A model generated the notes under the pieces. It was not told where the DNA came from. It saw only the letters and a list, made by a program, of their open reading frames with translations, and did no database searches. This document shows, piece by piece, positions 11,990 to 23,333 of a stretch of DNA of 64,000 nt (the first letter of the stretch is position 1; each line of letters starts with the position of its first letter). The translations under genes were made by a program, and so were the position numbers. Source of the stretch: Magnolia sinica (taxonomy: Eukaryota; Streptophyta; Magnoliopsida; Magnoliales; Magnoliaceae); NCBI RefSeq assembly GCF_029962835.1, contig NC_080573.1:89337501-89401500 (forward strand), in the 5' to 3' direction.

Positions 11990-14900
11990 TCAATTATTGT
12001 ACATAATGTCGTCTCCATCGGGATTAGAAAAATCAGTATCATCTGTTTGGTCCTCTACCATCTTTTGGGCAGGTAGTAAAGGTGTGACAATTGTTGTACC
12101 ATCGATGTCTATCCTTTCCCAACTAATAATGTCATCACTTGATTCCTCCAAACTTTGATCATTGAATGATGAACTCTCTAAGTTAGTGTCAACATCATCT
12201 GTAGACTCTTCCCCACGCATATCAAACAAATCCCTAGGTTTCGTCCTCACTACAACATGCCAATCTTTCTCGATGGGGTCTTGCACATAGAACACCTGCT
12301 CAACTTGAGATGCGAACACAAATGGTTCATCAAACAACTGTTGACCAGTATGGCATAGCCGTTTTAAATTCACGAGCGTGAACCGAAACTTATCCTTCTT
12401 CACACCCCTGCCCTGAGATAGAACATCAACCCAATCACACTTAAATAATATAACCTTTCGATCACCACAATATTCCAATTCAATGATGTCTGTCAAGACA
12501 GCATAGTAAGTTACATCTCCTGCAATAGGGTTTTTGTCATTAACACTCGCAAAGCTTGATGTCTTTGCAGTCACCACAACTCCACTATGTTGAGTTTTTC
12601 TTTTCTTCTCTCGATCTTTAGTGTGAAACCTGAAGCCATTTATTATAAAACCTTCATATCTTCTTGCCATATTAGGACCTCGAGCTAGCCATCTAAGGTC
12701 TTCTGAGACCTGCTCATTCTTTGCATAGCGCAACTGTTCAACCTATTCACATATATATAAAAAATGTTAAAATAGAAGCACGTGTCTAGACAATGAAAAT
12801 AAGTGAACATGCACATGTCCGTCAACTTATTGCATCGACTACTTACATGATCACTAAACCATTCATGAAATGTTTCATTGTGAATGCGCTCTATATCCCT
12901 TGGTCGTGCGCGAAGATTCTTCTGCTTAACAACATTCATGTGTTCTCTGTATATAAATTGGTTCCAGTAAGAAACAGTGGGAAGTTATTTTCCACATGTA
13001 TAAATTAAGTGTCATAGTTGTCTTACTCAAGATATGGGATGATTGCGCTGCTGTTAAACAGAACATATCGATGTGCTTGTGTAAATGCAACTTTATTTAG
13101 TACACAATCTTTAGCCTTCCCTAATGCACGACCTATTCGTGGAAAAATAGATGATTGTTCTGTAATGGTGTTACCATAATCATCATTCCGTATTGGTCGG
13201 TTGAACCTTGTCTGCACATTATGCAAGTACCTTGAGCAGAAAGTTAAGCATTCTTCTGCCAAGTACCCTTCTGCAATTGAACCCTCGGGCTGACTTTTAT
13301 TACGTACATAGGACTTCAATGTGTGTAGGTACCTATGGTCACCAATATTAAACAGTTCAGAAATATATGGTCGATTAGCATGACTAGAATAGCATGGAAA
13401 ATAAATTTAATTTATAAATATTAGCACGCACCTCTCGATGGGGTACATCCATCGGTATTGTACCGGTCCTGTTAGTTTGGCCTCACCCGCTAAATGAATA
13501 GGCAAATGCACCATAATATTAAAAAAAGCCGGTGGAAAGATCTTTTCTAGATGGCAAAGTGTTAGCACAATTCGAGATTCCAATTGGTCGAAATCTTTTA
13601 CTCGGACTACTTTGGAACATAATTCCCTAAAGAAACTGCTCAATTCAAGCAAGGTTGAGCTCACACGCTGAGGAAGTGTTGTTCGTATCGCCAACGGAAG
13701 TATTTGTTGCATCATAACATGACAATCATGGCTCTTGAGTCCTAAAATTTTGTGCTCTTTGAGATGCACACATCGTGAAATATTTGCTGCATAACCATCT
13801 GGAACTTTCACCCGCTTCAAGACTTTGCAGAAATCATCCTTTTCACTCGATGACATAGAAAAGCATGTAGGTGGCAAATATATTTTATTTGATGAGAGCT
13901 GTCTCGGGTGTAATGTTTGTCTTATACCCATATCTTGCATGTCAAGACGTGCTTTCATATTATCTTTTGTTTTCCCTTCAATGTTCAACAATGTCCCAAG
14001 CACATTGTCACATACATTCTTTTCAATATGCATCACATCTAGATTGTGACGCAATAGATTATGCTCCCAATACGGTAAATCAAAGAAAATGCTCTTCTTT
14101 TTCCAGTTATATCTTTCTTCCTCATTGTCTTCTCGTCTTCTCTTATGCCCATGACTGCCTACGGTCTTCTTTCCAAAAGTGACATTAATTCCTTGTAACT
14201 GAGCCAACACATCAGACCCAGATAGCGGAGTTGGCGCCTCACAAAATTCTTCCGTGCCATCAAAGGATCTGCTATCAGTTCTAAACTTATGATCAGGTTC
14301 CAAGAATCGACGATGACCCATATAACAAAACTTTCGACCATGCTTTAACCATTTAGATGAAGTGTCTTTATTGCAACAAGGACAAGCAAGGCGTCCTTTA
14401 GTGCTCCATCCAGACAAGTTTGCATATGCAGGGAAATCACTAATAGTCCACAACAATGCCGCACGCATTCGAAATATCTCATTGCTTGAGGCATCATAAG
14501 TGTTTGTGCCAATCTCCCACAATTCCTTCAACTCATCTATCAGAGGTTGCATATATACGTCAATGTTATTACCAGGTCCAGAAGGTCCAGGAATAAGCAA
14601 GGACAACATGAGATACGGTTGCTTCATGCACATCCATGGTGGTAGGTTATATGGTATCAGAACAACAGGCCATGTGCTATGAGCAATACTCATTGTCCTG
14701 AATAGATTGAAACCGTCAGCTGCTAACTCGAGTCTAACATTGCGTCCATCCGAAGAAAATGTCGGGTGGTCATGGTCAAAAGTTTTCCACATTGGGGAGT
14801 CAGCAGGATGCCTTAATATTCCATCGTTGGTGCGACTCTCGAAATGCCATTTCATAGAGTAAGCTGTTTTTGATGACATGAACAATCTCTGTAACCTTGG

Positions 14901-15795
14901 TTTCAAGGAAAAATGACGTAATATCTTAGCCGGAATTTTTCGATCTTTTGCTAATGAAGAAGTTGCCTTGTCATCCGATTGATGTTCAACCGTTTTCCAT
15001 CTACAAGCACCACATGTAGCACATGATTGCTCACCAGCGGCCTCCTTCCAGTACAACATACAATCATTGGGACAAGCATCAATTTTGTCATATTTCAAGC
15101 CCAAGTCCCCAATGATCTTCTTAGTTTCATAGAAAGACTTTGGTAAAGTTTCACCCTCGGGGAGTGCCTCCTTCAGCAGTTCAAGCAACGTGGTGAACGA
15201 TTTGTCACTCCATCCACCGAGGCACTTCACATGGTATAGTCGAACAACGAAAGATAGCTTGGTGAACTTCTTGCACCCTGGGTACAATTCTCGATCGGCG
15301 TCTTCCACCAATTTGAAAAATTGTTGCGCTTCGGTATTAAGCCCCGGTGTAGTTCCATATTCTGCATCACTCTCTTGACCATCCAATGTATGTCCAAATG
15401 CATCTTCCAACAATCCGTGCATATCGTCGCATGGATCTGGATCATCACCTTCAACATTTGTAGTAGCAGGCATAAAAGAAGACGTAGCTTCTCCATGAAA
15501 ACGCCAATGGGTGTAACTCGTATTAAATCCATCACACACAATATGATCGTATGCTTCTTGTCGAGACACCCAGTAGTTGTTGTTGCATTTCTTACATGGA
15601 CATAGGATCCTCCTTCTATTGCTTGCATTTGCAAATGCAAAATCTAAGAATTTCACAGCTCCACTTAAGTATTCGTTGCTCACCCTAAACCATCCAATGA
15701 AATTGGAGATGTCAAAAAAATGCATCTTAACCAATGGGCCATAACAACTAAAAGTTATTGAGGTACCTTGACATACGAATCCAACTCTTATCCAT
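11990..15795 (-). CDS. TnpD/TNP2-type CACTA transposase, five exons, fully open
   Basis: Predicted exons (minus strand): 15795-15767, 15684-13432, 13332-13027, 12946-12847 and 12742-11990. All introns are GT-AG, 80-104 bp long and in phase, giving 3,441 nt and 1,146 residues with no stop. The start is the ATG at 15795, because exon 1 then reads MDKSWIRMSR and splices onto VSNEYLSGAVKFLDFAF, as in the N-terminal transposase-associated domain. The longer unspliced start at 15734 breaks that homology. Domain order: transposase-associated zinc motif CPCKKC with HGE (residues about 1-75); the Transposase_21 (tnp2) catalytic core with YNLPPWMCMKQ, LLIPGP..PGNNIDVYMQPL and ACPCCNKD; DUF4218 across exons 2-3 (YRWMYPIER joined to YLHTLKSYVRN); DUF4216 in exon 4; then an acidic D/E/S-rich tail. 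It should cut at the CACTA termini in the nucleus. The length fits the family and nothing looks disabled, though activity cannot be judged from sequence. Confidence 0.9.
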
Positions 15796-16940
15796 CACTA
15801 TGTTCCTTAGCCACTTCGAAAGACAAGTTGGTGGAAATACAATGTGGGCCCGACAAAGCTTCCTACGAAAGATTAACTAGAATGACTCACTTGAAGATTC
15901 ACTATTGTCAAAGATTTACTAGAATTGACTAAATCAGTCATCCAACCAAGATCGGATAGATTGTAATGTTTTCATGTTCCCATGTAAATGCCCACATCGA
16001 AATTTCAATAGCATCTCCACATGTCTCTTCAGATATGTTAATCTCGCATTTTATTCTCATGTCAAGTATCCGCACAATGTGAGAATATTTGACATTAAAA
16101 ATCAATTATAAAGATGCAATGCAGAACGAGCATGAACATTTAAATTAAGGAGCCAAAAGCATTCTAATCTATCCAACCTTAAATGGTCATAACAGCGGTT
16201 CCCACCTTCCAGGGATCCCTATATTGTTGTCCATAGGAAATGGACCGCTTTGTCATGGTCATAACAGCAGTTCTCACCTTCCAGGGACCATCGCTCAATT
16301 AAATCCTAAATTAGTTACCCATCCAAGGTTGGATAGATTGTAATACTTTCATATTCCCATTTAAACGTCCACGCCGAAAATCCAACAGCATCTCCCCATG
16401 CCTCTCCAGATAAGTTGATCTTACGTTACATTCCGATGCCAAATATTTAAAGCAATGTAAAGATATTTGGCATTGGATACGGAACGAAAGAAACATATCC
16501 AAAGAGAAACGAGGAGATGGACCGCAAATCAGGCATGAACATTTAAATAGATTATATGAAAGCATACTATCCATCTAACCTTGAACTGTCCAAAATGGGA
16601 CAATTTGAGCTATTTCTATGCCACCAAAAACACACCATATCTATGTATGGCCACATAGAAATCCTCAAACGGGTAACTAATTATCTAACTTACAAATCAC
16701 AATCACAAGTCACAATTATAAATTAACAAGTCACAATAATAATTTAAGAAAAAAAATGTAATACATATAAAGCATACCGCCCAAATTTGTATTTTCCTAT
16801 TGTGACTCACATGAGCACTGGATTTGCATAAATTTTCCTATTGTGACTCACATGAGCACTCACATATTTCACATGCAATTGTTTCTAGATAATGGTCAAG
16901 CTTTCTAGAACTCCATAAATACAACACCTCTTTTGTAGTG
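15796..16940 (-). promoter_or_regulatory. Promoter/5' subterminal region of the inner CACTA
   Basis: This is the sequence between the transposase ATG and the right terminus, where CACTA elements keep their promoter and TnpA-binding subterminal repeats. It contains the hairpin duplication described separately and a tandem 'ttttcctattgtgactcacatgagcactgg' type repeat (16791-16860). I cannot assign a TATA box or transcription start with confidence. Confidence 0.45.
15941..16577. repeat. Direct duplication with internal hairpins in the 5' region of the inner CACTA
   Basis: Copies at about 15941-16182 and 16313-16577 share ggatagattgtaat, the 'cccatgtaaatgcccac' region, 'agcatctcc' and gcatgaacatttaaat. 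Each contains an inverted repeat: tgtcaagtat..atatttgaca in copy 1 and a perfect tgccaaatat..atatttggca in copy 2. The arms changed together (gtc/gac to gcc/ggc), which suggests pairing. Between the copies, 'cataacagcrgttcycaccttccaggga' occurs twice (16187-16212 and 16259-16284). The block lies 150-780 bp upstream of the transposase start. Confidence 0.75.
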
Positions 16941-19820
16941 TAATTTGAATGTACTGTTATGCACATTATACAGAAACATTTTAAAGACTATCTAACTTAA
17001 AATATCAATGAGCAAGCAAAATCACCTGCAAACACATCTTTACACAGCACAAGTGCCAACCTAGCAAGTGCGTGGGATATCCAACAATGCATAAGGTGAT
17101 CCTCACCATGTAGATGAATGCATACAACATAAGGATTGTATGGCTAAAAATACACTTGCCAAAGTGCCCATTCAACGTATAATTGTGGACCAATATGAAT
17201 GCACCATACTGAATCCTAATTTTTTATCACACGTGCTGCACATAAAGGTGCATCTGGAGAGGGGTGAGCATAGCAGCATCACCAAAACTCAGTAAACATA
17301 ATATTAAAAACAAAAAAATACGAAGCTAATGAACAAGACCCTGCCCTATATCGGTTAAAAAGACACATTTTCCTCATGACGTTAACAGGTAACATAATGA
17401 GGAGAAATGAATGGCACTTAATACAAATCATATTTATTAATCTGTAACAAATCACTAAATTGATCAAAATCCCAATTGAATCAGTGCTGCAATTTTTATT
17501 TCAACAGAAAAGGACACAAAGTTTCCAACCAATTACAATGGGTCATGAATTCATCAATTGAAGTAAACCATAAAATTAATCCAGCAAATGTAAGGCAGAT
17601 ACCATTGATAGAGGCAAGTTCATTGGTTAAGATGGGATTTTGTAACTAATTCATGGAAATAGGTAGGTATTTAGCAATGCATACAAAGATGACACAGTCA
17701 CATATCACTTAATCAATTTCAATGACCTCAATAAGTCCATATCGTCCAAACGTAGAAAAAAATAATAAAGAAAAAGAAAAGGGAATCAGGCTATCCAAAA
17801 CACATACCCTGTTCTGCAATCAAGTCATCCACCACCTTAGCTATCTATTTTTTAAAACACAACATAAACCAAATGTCAGCAGCTGCCAAAAGGTAAAAGA
17901 AGTGTTGACTAAAAGCCCGTAATATTTAATGTCTTTTTTTTTCCCCGAACCTTATTAAAATGCTCATACTGCCTGTTTCCAAGCCCAAAAACACCATATT
18001 TGAGGTTCTGAAGCCAGTTTCCCCTCTCATTCCCCTAAAAAAACCCAGATTTCAAAATCAACCAAACCAACAACAGAAATAATCAGTGTCTAATATCAAA
18101 AATATCCAAAGCATCCCGAAACAAAGATGATCAGACTGGAGGGGGAAGTTGATTTTTGTTTTCTATTTTTTCTAAATTGTTGCAAGTCATTGAGAATGGT
18201 TTAGTTTGAATTAATTGCCTACAACATATAAAATTTTTGTATGAGGTTTTCCTTATAAGATAGTTCTTTATCTTGTTACTATTTCCTTTTAGATCATGGG
18301 CCGAAGCTAACAAGCTCATGGCATGCGTACGTCGTGCATTCACTTGCCGTTGGTTCTAGCAAGGGTAGCGGTAGCAGTGGCAATTCCTTATGAGACGGAA
18401 ATTTTAGTTTGCATGGTGTGAGCTGGCACAACCATAACTTGCTTAGTTTACAAGACTAAGCAAGGCGAATATGTGAAGCCAATTCATGATTTCCAAACAA
18501 TGGTGAAAAACAGGGCATTGTTCCATAACATAAAAGTCACCATTGAGGAAAAAGTGGACATCGTTTTGAAAATAATAGCCGTTATTTAATTATAGGCCTT
18601 TTTCTGTTTCTATCACGAACTAAAGTGACCCATCCTTCATAATGGGTGATTAAAGGATGACCATTGCAAGTCATTGAGAATGGTAAAATAATAGAAACAC
18701 CAAAATTCAGCGAATGGAAAGTTCAGGTTTAATATGGTTTAGACAAGTAGTAGACAAAGGCATCTTGAGATTAGGGCCCACTGTAATCTTTATTTGCCAT
18801 CCAACCTATTGATTAGGTCAAACAGACCTGGACGAAGGGATCCAAAACTTTTCTAGCCCCATATCAGCATCTTCATGCAAATGAACCTCAAATGATCCAG
18901 ACAGTTGATAAGATGGACCTACCGTGGAAAGATAATGACCCTCAGATTTTACATATTAGACAATCCCATCCAGCTCATCCATGGATTTTATTTTGTACCA
19001 TTGTTATCCCTAGCAATTTATTTGTAGGCCACTGATTCAAGGGTTAGAATCATCCGATCTGGGAAGTTTTAATAAAAAGGAAGAGAATGAGTCGATCCAT
19101 TGGATCTTTCAGGAAAAATAAAATAAAATAAGAGCTGATCCATTGGATCTTTCAGAAAAAAAAAAGAGTTGATCCAATGGAAAATGAACTGCAGAAATTA
19201 ATTTTCACAATGAGCAGTCTATACACTGGACGGTCTTGTTACATCAAATGTGCACAAGTTCATCAAATGTGCACAAGTTCATAGACATTTTATTCCAAAT
19301 ATCAGTTCAATCACTCAATCATTTAAATCATTATTATGGACTTTCCTACCGCATCAAGTATCAGATCCACACTAATGCAAGACAATCAGAAAGGTTCAGC
19401 TCCAAACAAAACATCAATGCCAACTGATAGATGCAATGAGAAGGCAAAAAGGAATATAACCCTAAAAGATCCCTGGGAATAGTCATCTATTGCTCTACAT
19501 AAATGCAATACTTCCAAAATTCAACTTCGGTTACATATCAGATGATGAGAATTTTGTCCAAATTTCATCACTTATTACATACAGAAGTACCAGTTAAGAA
19601 GCATGAAAAAAAAAAAAAACAAAAATAGAGGAACCATTAAACCCAGTTAAAATCCACTGCTCATGACAAGCATAGAACCACCAAATTCACTCCCATGAGC
19701 TGAAGGATTGAAGGATAGAAGCCCACAATGGCTTTTATTTTAGGCAATGCTTGGTAGAGCTAAATCTAAATTACAGTAGGAACATGGCCTTCCCAGAGCA
19801 ATTATTAAACCTTTTCCATG
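16941..19820. other. Outer CACTA interior, right of the nested element
   Basis: No complete gene. On the minus strand a micro-exon-like block (about 17845-17809, acceptor aaatag, translation IAKVVDDLIAEQ, donor GG|GTATGT) fits the idea of a captured minus-strand gene with long AT-rich introns. The rest is AT-rich with direct repeats such as 'gatccattggatctttcag' (19093-19155) and 'catcaaatgtgcacaagtt' (19243-19280). Confidence 0.4.
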
Positions 19821-19821
19821 T

Positions 19822-20045
19822 TTTTTTTTTTTTTTTTGAAACATAACAACAAGCTTCATTAAAGAGGCGTTGAGATAGCATCAAAAACTACAAACAAGAA
19901 GACACATGAGCATTGCCCAAAAGGAAAAAATACCTTGACTCGGCCAGATTGAAGGGTATGTCAAGGAGAAGCAAATCTCCAAGGCGCTGTCTTGTATGAA
20001 GGAAGCCGCATCAATCAAGAGGTTGCAGGTCTGGCAACCAAGACC
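19822..20045 (-). mobile_element. 5'-truncated LINE 3' end with polyA tail
   Basis: Read on the minus strand, the sequence from about 20045 ends '...cctctttaatgaagcttgttgttatgtttc' followed by a run of about 17 A (poly-T at 19822-19838 on plus). The phrase plus the tail is characteristic of plant L1-type 3' UTRs. No ORF remains and target duplications could not be placed. Confidence 0.6.
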
Positions 20046-20299
20046 CGACACCTAAAATTTTAAGACTTTGTTTTTTTGTCCAAAGAGAATTCCCACACAA
20101 CGAGAATAGCCAAATCAAAACCAAAACTAGCAGAGTCTTTACACGAGAAAAGAATCAATAGTCGGAGATTATTCCCCTACAGCAACACATCTTTCAAGTC
20201 AACAATCTAATTATTGCAAATTTGAAATTATGAGTAAATCTAATTATTGAAACTAAATCAAATAGGATAGAGACTCCTATATAGCAATTAACAGAGGAG

Positions 20300-20935
20300 A
20301 AACGGAACCTGAGATTCAAATCGTAGCTTGCTGATGCACCAGCTTCACCTTCTCTCTCAGGAACTGCCGTATATGTTCACGTTTCCAGTTGTCAATTCTG
20401 CAAAATCAAATACAGAAACCCTCAGTGCACAGAAAATAGCCTCAAGTTGGAAATCGCATCAAGAAAACGCATCTACAGAAGATCCAGTGCAGAAAATAGA
20501 AAAATTAGGGCAGAGATGGGAAAATCACCTGCTTATGATGGAATCGAAGGAAGATCGAGATCTCACAGAAAGCGAGCGAAAGAGATCTAGGGTTTTTTTT
20601 ATTTTTTACCAACTCCTCCGATCTCCGCAGTGGAGATGAAGGAACACTTGAAACTTCAAAGAGTGAGAGGACAGCGAGCGGAGAGGGAGAGGGAGAGGGA
20701 GAGGGAGAGCACGCAAGAGGGAGTGGGCCGGAGAGGCAGAGAGAAGGAGGGAGATGGAGAGGGAGAGCACGCGAGAGTGAGAGGGAGAGGGAGAAGGAGA
20801 GCGTGCGATAGGGAGAGGGAGAGGGAAGGAGAGCGAGATGCAGTGGAGAGGGAGAGGCAGGGAGAGGGAGATACGGCGCAAGGGAGAGGCAGAGAAAGAG
20901 GGAGATACGGCTTTAGGGTTTTTTTTTTAATAGCA
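20300..20935 (-). pseudogene. Captured host-gene 5' region: pyrimidine-rich leader with 5'UTR intron
   Basis: Read leftwards from about 20930 the sequence is a long CTCTCC-rich tract (GA-rich on plus, 20650-20905), then 'aaccctagatctctttcgctcgc', a donor-like AGCAG|GTGATTT near 20529, and a T-rich stretch ending TTTTGCAG at about 20399. An exon-like block with the open phrase NWKREHIRQFLREKVKLVHQQ follows. This is the layout of a plant housekeeping-gene 5'UTR with a leader intron. It sits just inside the right terminus of the outer CACTA and points into it, as expected for a captured promoter plus first exons. The gene is not identified. Confidence 0.5.
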
Positions 20936-20940
20936 AGGGA

Positions 20941-20981
20941 CCCTTTACCCGCAGCTGTTAAAACGGGCTGCGGGCAAAGGG
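20941..20981. repeat. Subterminal hairpin, right end of outer CACTA
   Basis: CCCTTTACCCGCAGC (20941-20955) pairs with GCTGCGGGCAAAGGG (20967-20981) with one mismatch. It mirrors the hairpin at 3881-3916 at the other end of the element. Confidence 0.85.
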
Positions 20982-21020
20982 TAAGCCCATCAGTCGGCTA
21001 AACCGTATTTTGTTGTAGTG

Positions 21021-22351
21021 AGATGAAAAATATGCGATGCATGCCCTACGAAAAAATGCTAGGATTTTTTTTCTACCAACAGTTAGGATGGAGAGAGGAG
21101 TGCACACACAGATTGCCAACAAGGACTTTCGATTTTGGCAAAACAGTTACAAGCCACATCTGTTAGAGACAAAAATCGTGTTCATGCACTCGTGTGTTAG
21201 CATGCGGAAAGACCGAGGGTCTAGTCAGAATCGTGTGCTTGATATGATGAATGACTTGAATTTTCCAAACGAACACTAACGGTGGGCCACCGTTCACAAA
21301 ACACGGAAGGTGGTTCATTCAAATGGACATAGGAGGGAAAAATAGAAAAGTGAGGAGAGAAATCTCCTTTTTCAAAAATCGTCTAGTCAAACCCGACTTT
21401 AACGCATGGATGGATTCGGTGCATAACGAGTGCACTCCCATTGGTGTACACGTGAGTTGATTCAATGGTGGATTGAAGTCGGTTTCTATGATCAGGGACA
21501 ATCATTTGACTGGCCTGGTCTTCCTACACCCTGGACCCGGAAATGAAGTAGATTCATTGTTAAAGTGGATCAAATTTAAAGAAAATCATTTTGTTTGTTA
21601 ATTTTAAATAATATGATGGTTGGATATCTACTGAATCTAATCTTAACGGTTCTAAGGGTCTCCAGTCTAGTTTTACTGAACATCAACGATCCTAGGAGTC
21701 CTTTAAAGTATCTAGTCTAAGGGTCTCCAGTCTAGTTTTACTGAACATCAACGATCCTAGAAGTCCTTTAAAGTATCTAGATGGAATCTAATAGTTGGAA
21801 TTGATGATCAGACCCCAGATCGAATTATGTGAACTCTTAATCTAATGATCAATCTCAAATTCATCAATTGATTTTCAATTTCAACATTCGGATCCTGAGA
21901 TAAATAAATTTATTTTAGGAACCCTTCTCACCAATTCCATTCTAGGTGACCTAAATACCCTATAGGTGGAATTATAGCTATTGATTTTTTAATTAGTTGA
22001 TTAAATTGCTTGATCTATAGATGAAGATTACTCCCAATGGCTAGATTGCTTTAAAATTGTTTATCGATGGTCTTAGTGGTTCTAAAGACTGTCTAGGTTA
22101 GTTTTACAGGTTGATTTCTGAACTAGATGGTCACTTTAGTGAGATTTAATAATGAATCATCTAATGGTATGTTGTGGAACTAATGAACGGTGGATTCATG
22201 CTAACACCTGAGTACTGAAAAGTATAGGTTTTTAGCTTCTTCCTTCTAGCTTCAACTTCTTTCAAAAGATAACTCAACTGAGTAGAATTGAACTAGACCC
22301 GAACTCATTCGAACAATGGCATGACTTGAACTAAGTCACGACCCGACTTAG
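21021..22351 (+). repeat. Tandem non-coding unit A, right part
   Basis: This continues unit A after the outer CACTA (starts AGAtgaaaaatatgcgatgcatgccc, matching 23998 onward). It contains a local direct duplication (21652-21715 and 21720-21780: 'aagggtctccagtctag...gtatctag'). It ends at the CTTAG duplicated by the solo LTR. Confidence 0.85.
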
Positions 22352-23328
22352 TGTTATGTTTTTTAGAATAAAAATAAATTTCAAAAATAAAAGTTACTTT
22401 TAGAAAGTAAATAAATATATTAATTATTTAAACTTTTCATAAATAGTGTGTATAGCTAGTCGGTAATAGAAGGGATTTTTGCTTATGTAACCAGGGTTCA
22501 AATCTTCGTACCGTCCACGCAGCGCTCGCACGGCATGGGCGGTAGGGCTGCTTGGGCGCTTTATTAGGTGCACTTCACACGTGCGCATCGTTGCAATGAG
22601 CAATAAGAGCCTTAGTCTTTTTGACACACGGTTCAAACTTTTTTGGGCCATGTTTCAACTGGTATTGAACCGGAGTCTACCTTGATGTTTTATTACCTTT
22701 TTTATGATTGAGAGTAATTGTGACATGATTGTACATGTGGTACCTATGCGACGTGTCGCTTATGTGGATATAGTTTTTCCTGTTGGATAACTTCTCCTGT
22801 CTGAATGGGTACAGAAATAACTGTCATAGGACAAAGAGTCATGTCTTGTCATGGAAAGGCAATTATTTTCTGTGAATGGGTATGAATTTCTTGAAGTGGC
22901 TCTTTAGCACCTCTTCAGGAAGAAATCCATAACCTTTCAATTGATATAAATCATGGATACTATAATCCAGAAGAAGATACTCTTATCCTTAAGATTATAT
23001 CATCTTCTGTACAATTACTCTCAATCTGATCTCTTGGTGAATTTTTTTTAAACGTCTTAAGGCATATCGGTGTCAAAACTAGAGATCTGTTTAATACTTA
23101 AATGTACAAATTTTTGTGTTGAAAATCGAATTGAGAGTTCATTGTATCTTGAAGACAATTTGTAGATTTTCTTTGTTTGCACTAGTTGGAAATTCCAGAA
23201 AAAAGGCAGCAAATTTGTCTTGAGAAATTGACTATTCAAGTCAAGCCTTCAACCCGATAGATCTAATCGTTTCGTTATCATTTTCTTCTATCCTCCGTTG
23301 TGTACAAAAAACACTTATTTTTCTAACA
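22352..23328 (+). mobile_element. Solo LTR, 977 bp
   Basis: It begins TGTTATG and ends CTAACA, so the termini are short inverted repeats TGTTA/TAACA. It is flanked by CTTAG at 22347-22351 and 23329-23333. Removing it and one CTTAG restores the unit A/unit B junction as seen uninterrupted between units B and C near 25256. No internal domain remains, as after LTR-LTR recombination. Orientation is inferred only from a possible downstream 'ttgtgtacaaaaaac' polyA-like region. Confidence 0.8.
22453..22505 (+). promoter_or_regulatory. tRNA/SINE-like A- and B-box pair inside the solo LTR
   Basis: TAGCTAGTCGG (22453-22463) resembles a pol III A box and GGTTCAAATCT (22495-22505) a B box, 42 bp apart. 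A cloverleaf cannot be completed, so it is not a tRNA gene. A SINE head or chance match are the alternatives. Confidence 0.25.
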
Positions 23329-23333
23329 CTTAG

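Larger units (their letters stand above)
9276..16940 (-). mobile_element. Inner CACTA (En/Spm) transposon, nearly complete autonomous-type
   Basis: The left terminus is CACTACAAGAAGGGG at 9276. The right terminus is ...CTTTTGTAGTG ending 16940, read inward as CACTACAAAAG. Terminal identity beyond CACTACAA is weak. Flanks match as TA only (3 bp: CTA versus TAA), so a 2 bp duplication or a mutated 3 bp one is assumed. Between the ends lie, on the minus strand in the canonical order, a TnpD/TNP2 transposase (11990-15795) and a TnpA-like gene (9642-11826). Promoter side is 16940 and 3' side is 9276. Length is 7,665 bp. It interrupts the cargo of the outer CACTA and is therefore the younger insertion. 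Confidence 0.8.
3866..21020. mobile_element. Outer CACTA (En/Spm) DNA transposon with nested insertions
   Basis: The left end is CACTATAAGAAAA and the right end, read inward on the minus strand, is CACTACAACAAAA. Both ends are followed by CAGTCGG/GCCGGC-type subterminal motifs. The 3 bp flanks are identical: AGA at 3863-3865 and AGA at 21021-21023. Joining the flanks recreates the uninterrupted sequence of the sister units at 23970-24015 and 25910-25960, which proves the insertion. Total length is 17,155 bp. Removing the inner CACTA element (9276-16940) leaves about 9.5 kb with no transposase of its own. Its cargo lies on the minus strand as exon-like pieces, including one resembling remorin, so it looks like a non-autonomous gene-capturing CACTA. 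Two LINE fragments also lie inside. Confidence 0.9.

Noticed and set aside
20606..21001. Arg/Glu-rich or Ser/Pro-rich frames in the GA-rich tract
   Set aside because: Simple GAGAGG sequence is open in several frames on both strands; it reads better as a captured pyrimidine-rich 5'UTR.
9276..21020. Pairing the 9276 terminus with the 21020 terminus as one CACTA element
   Set aside because: The flanks disagree (CTA versus AGA), while 3866 with 21020 gives matching AGA and a verified empty site.
22453..22505. tRNA gene in the solo LTR
   Set aside because: Only A- and B-box-like words are present; no acceptor stem or anticodon arm can be formed.
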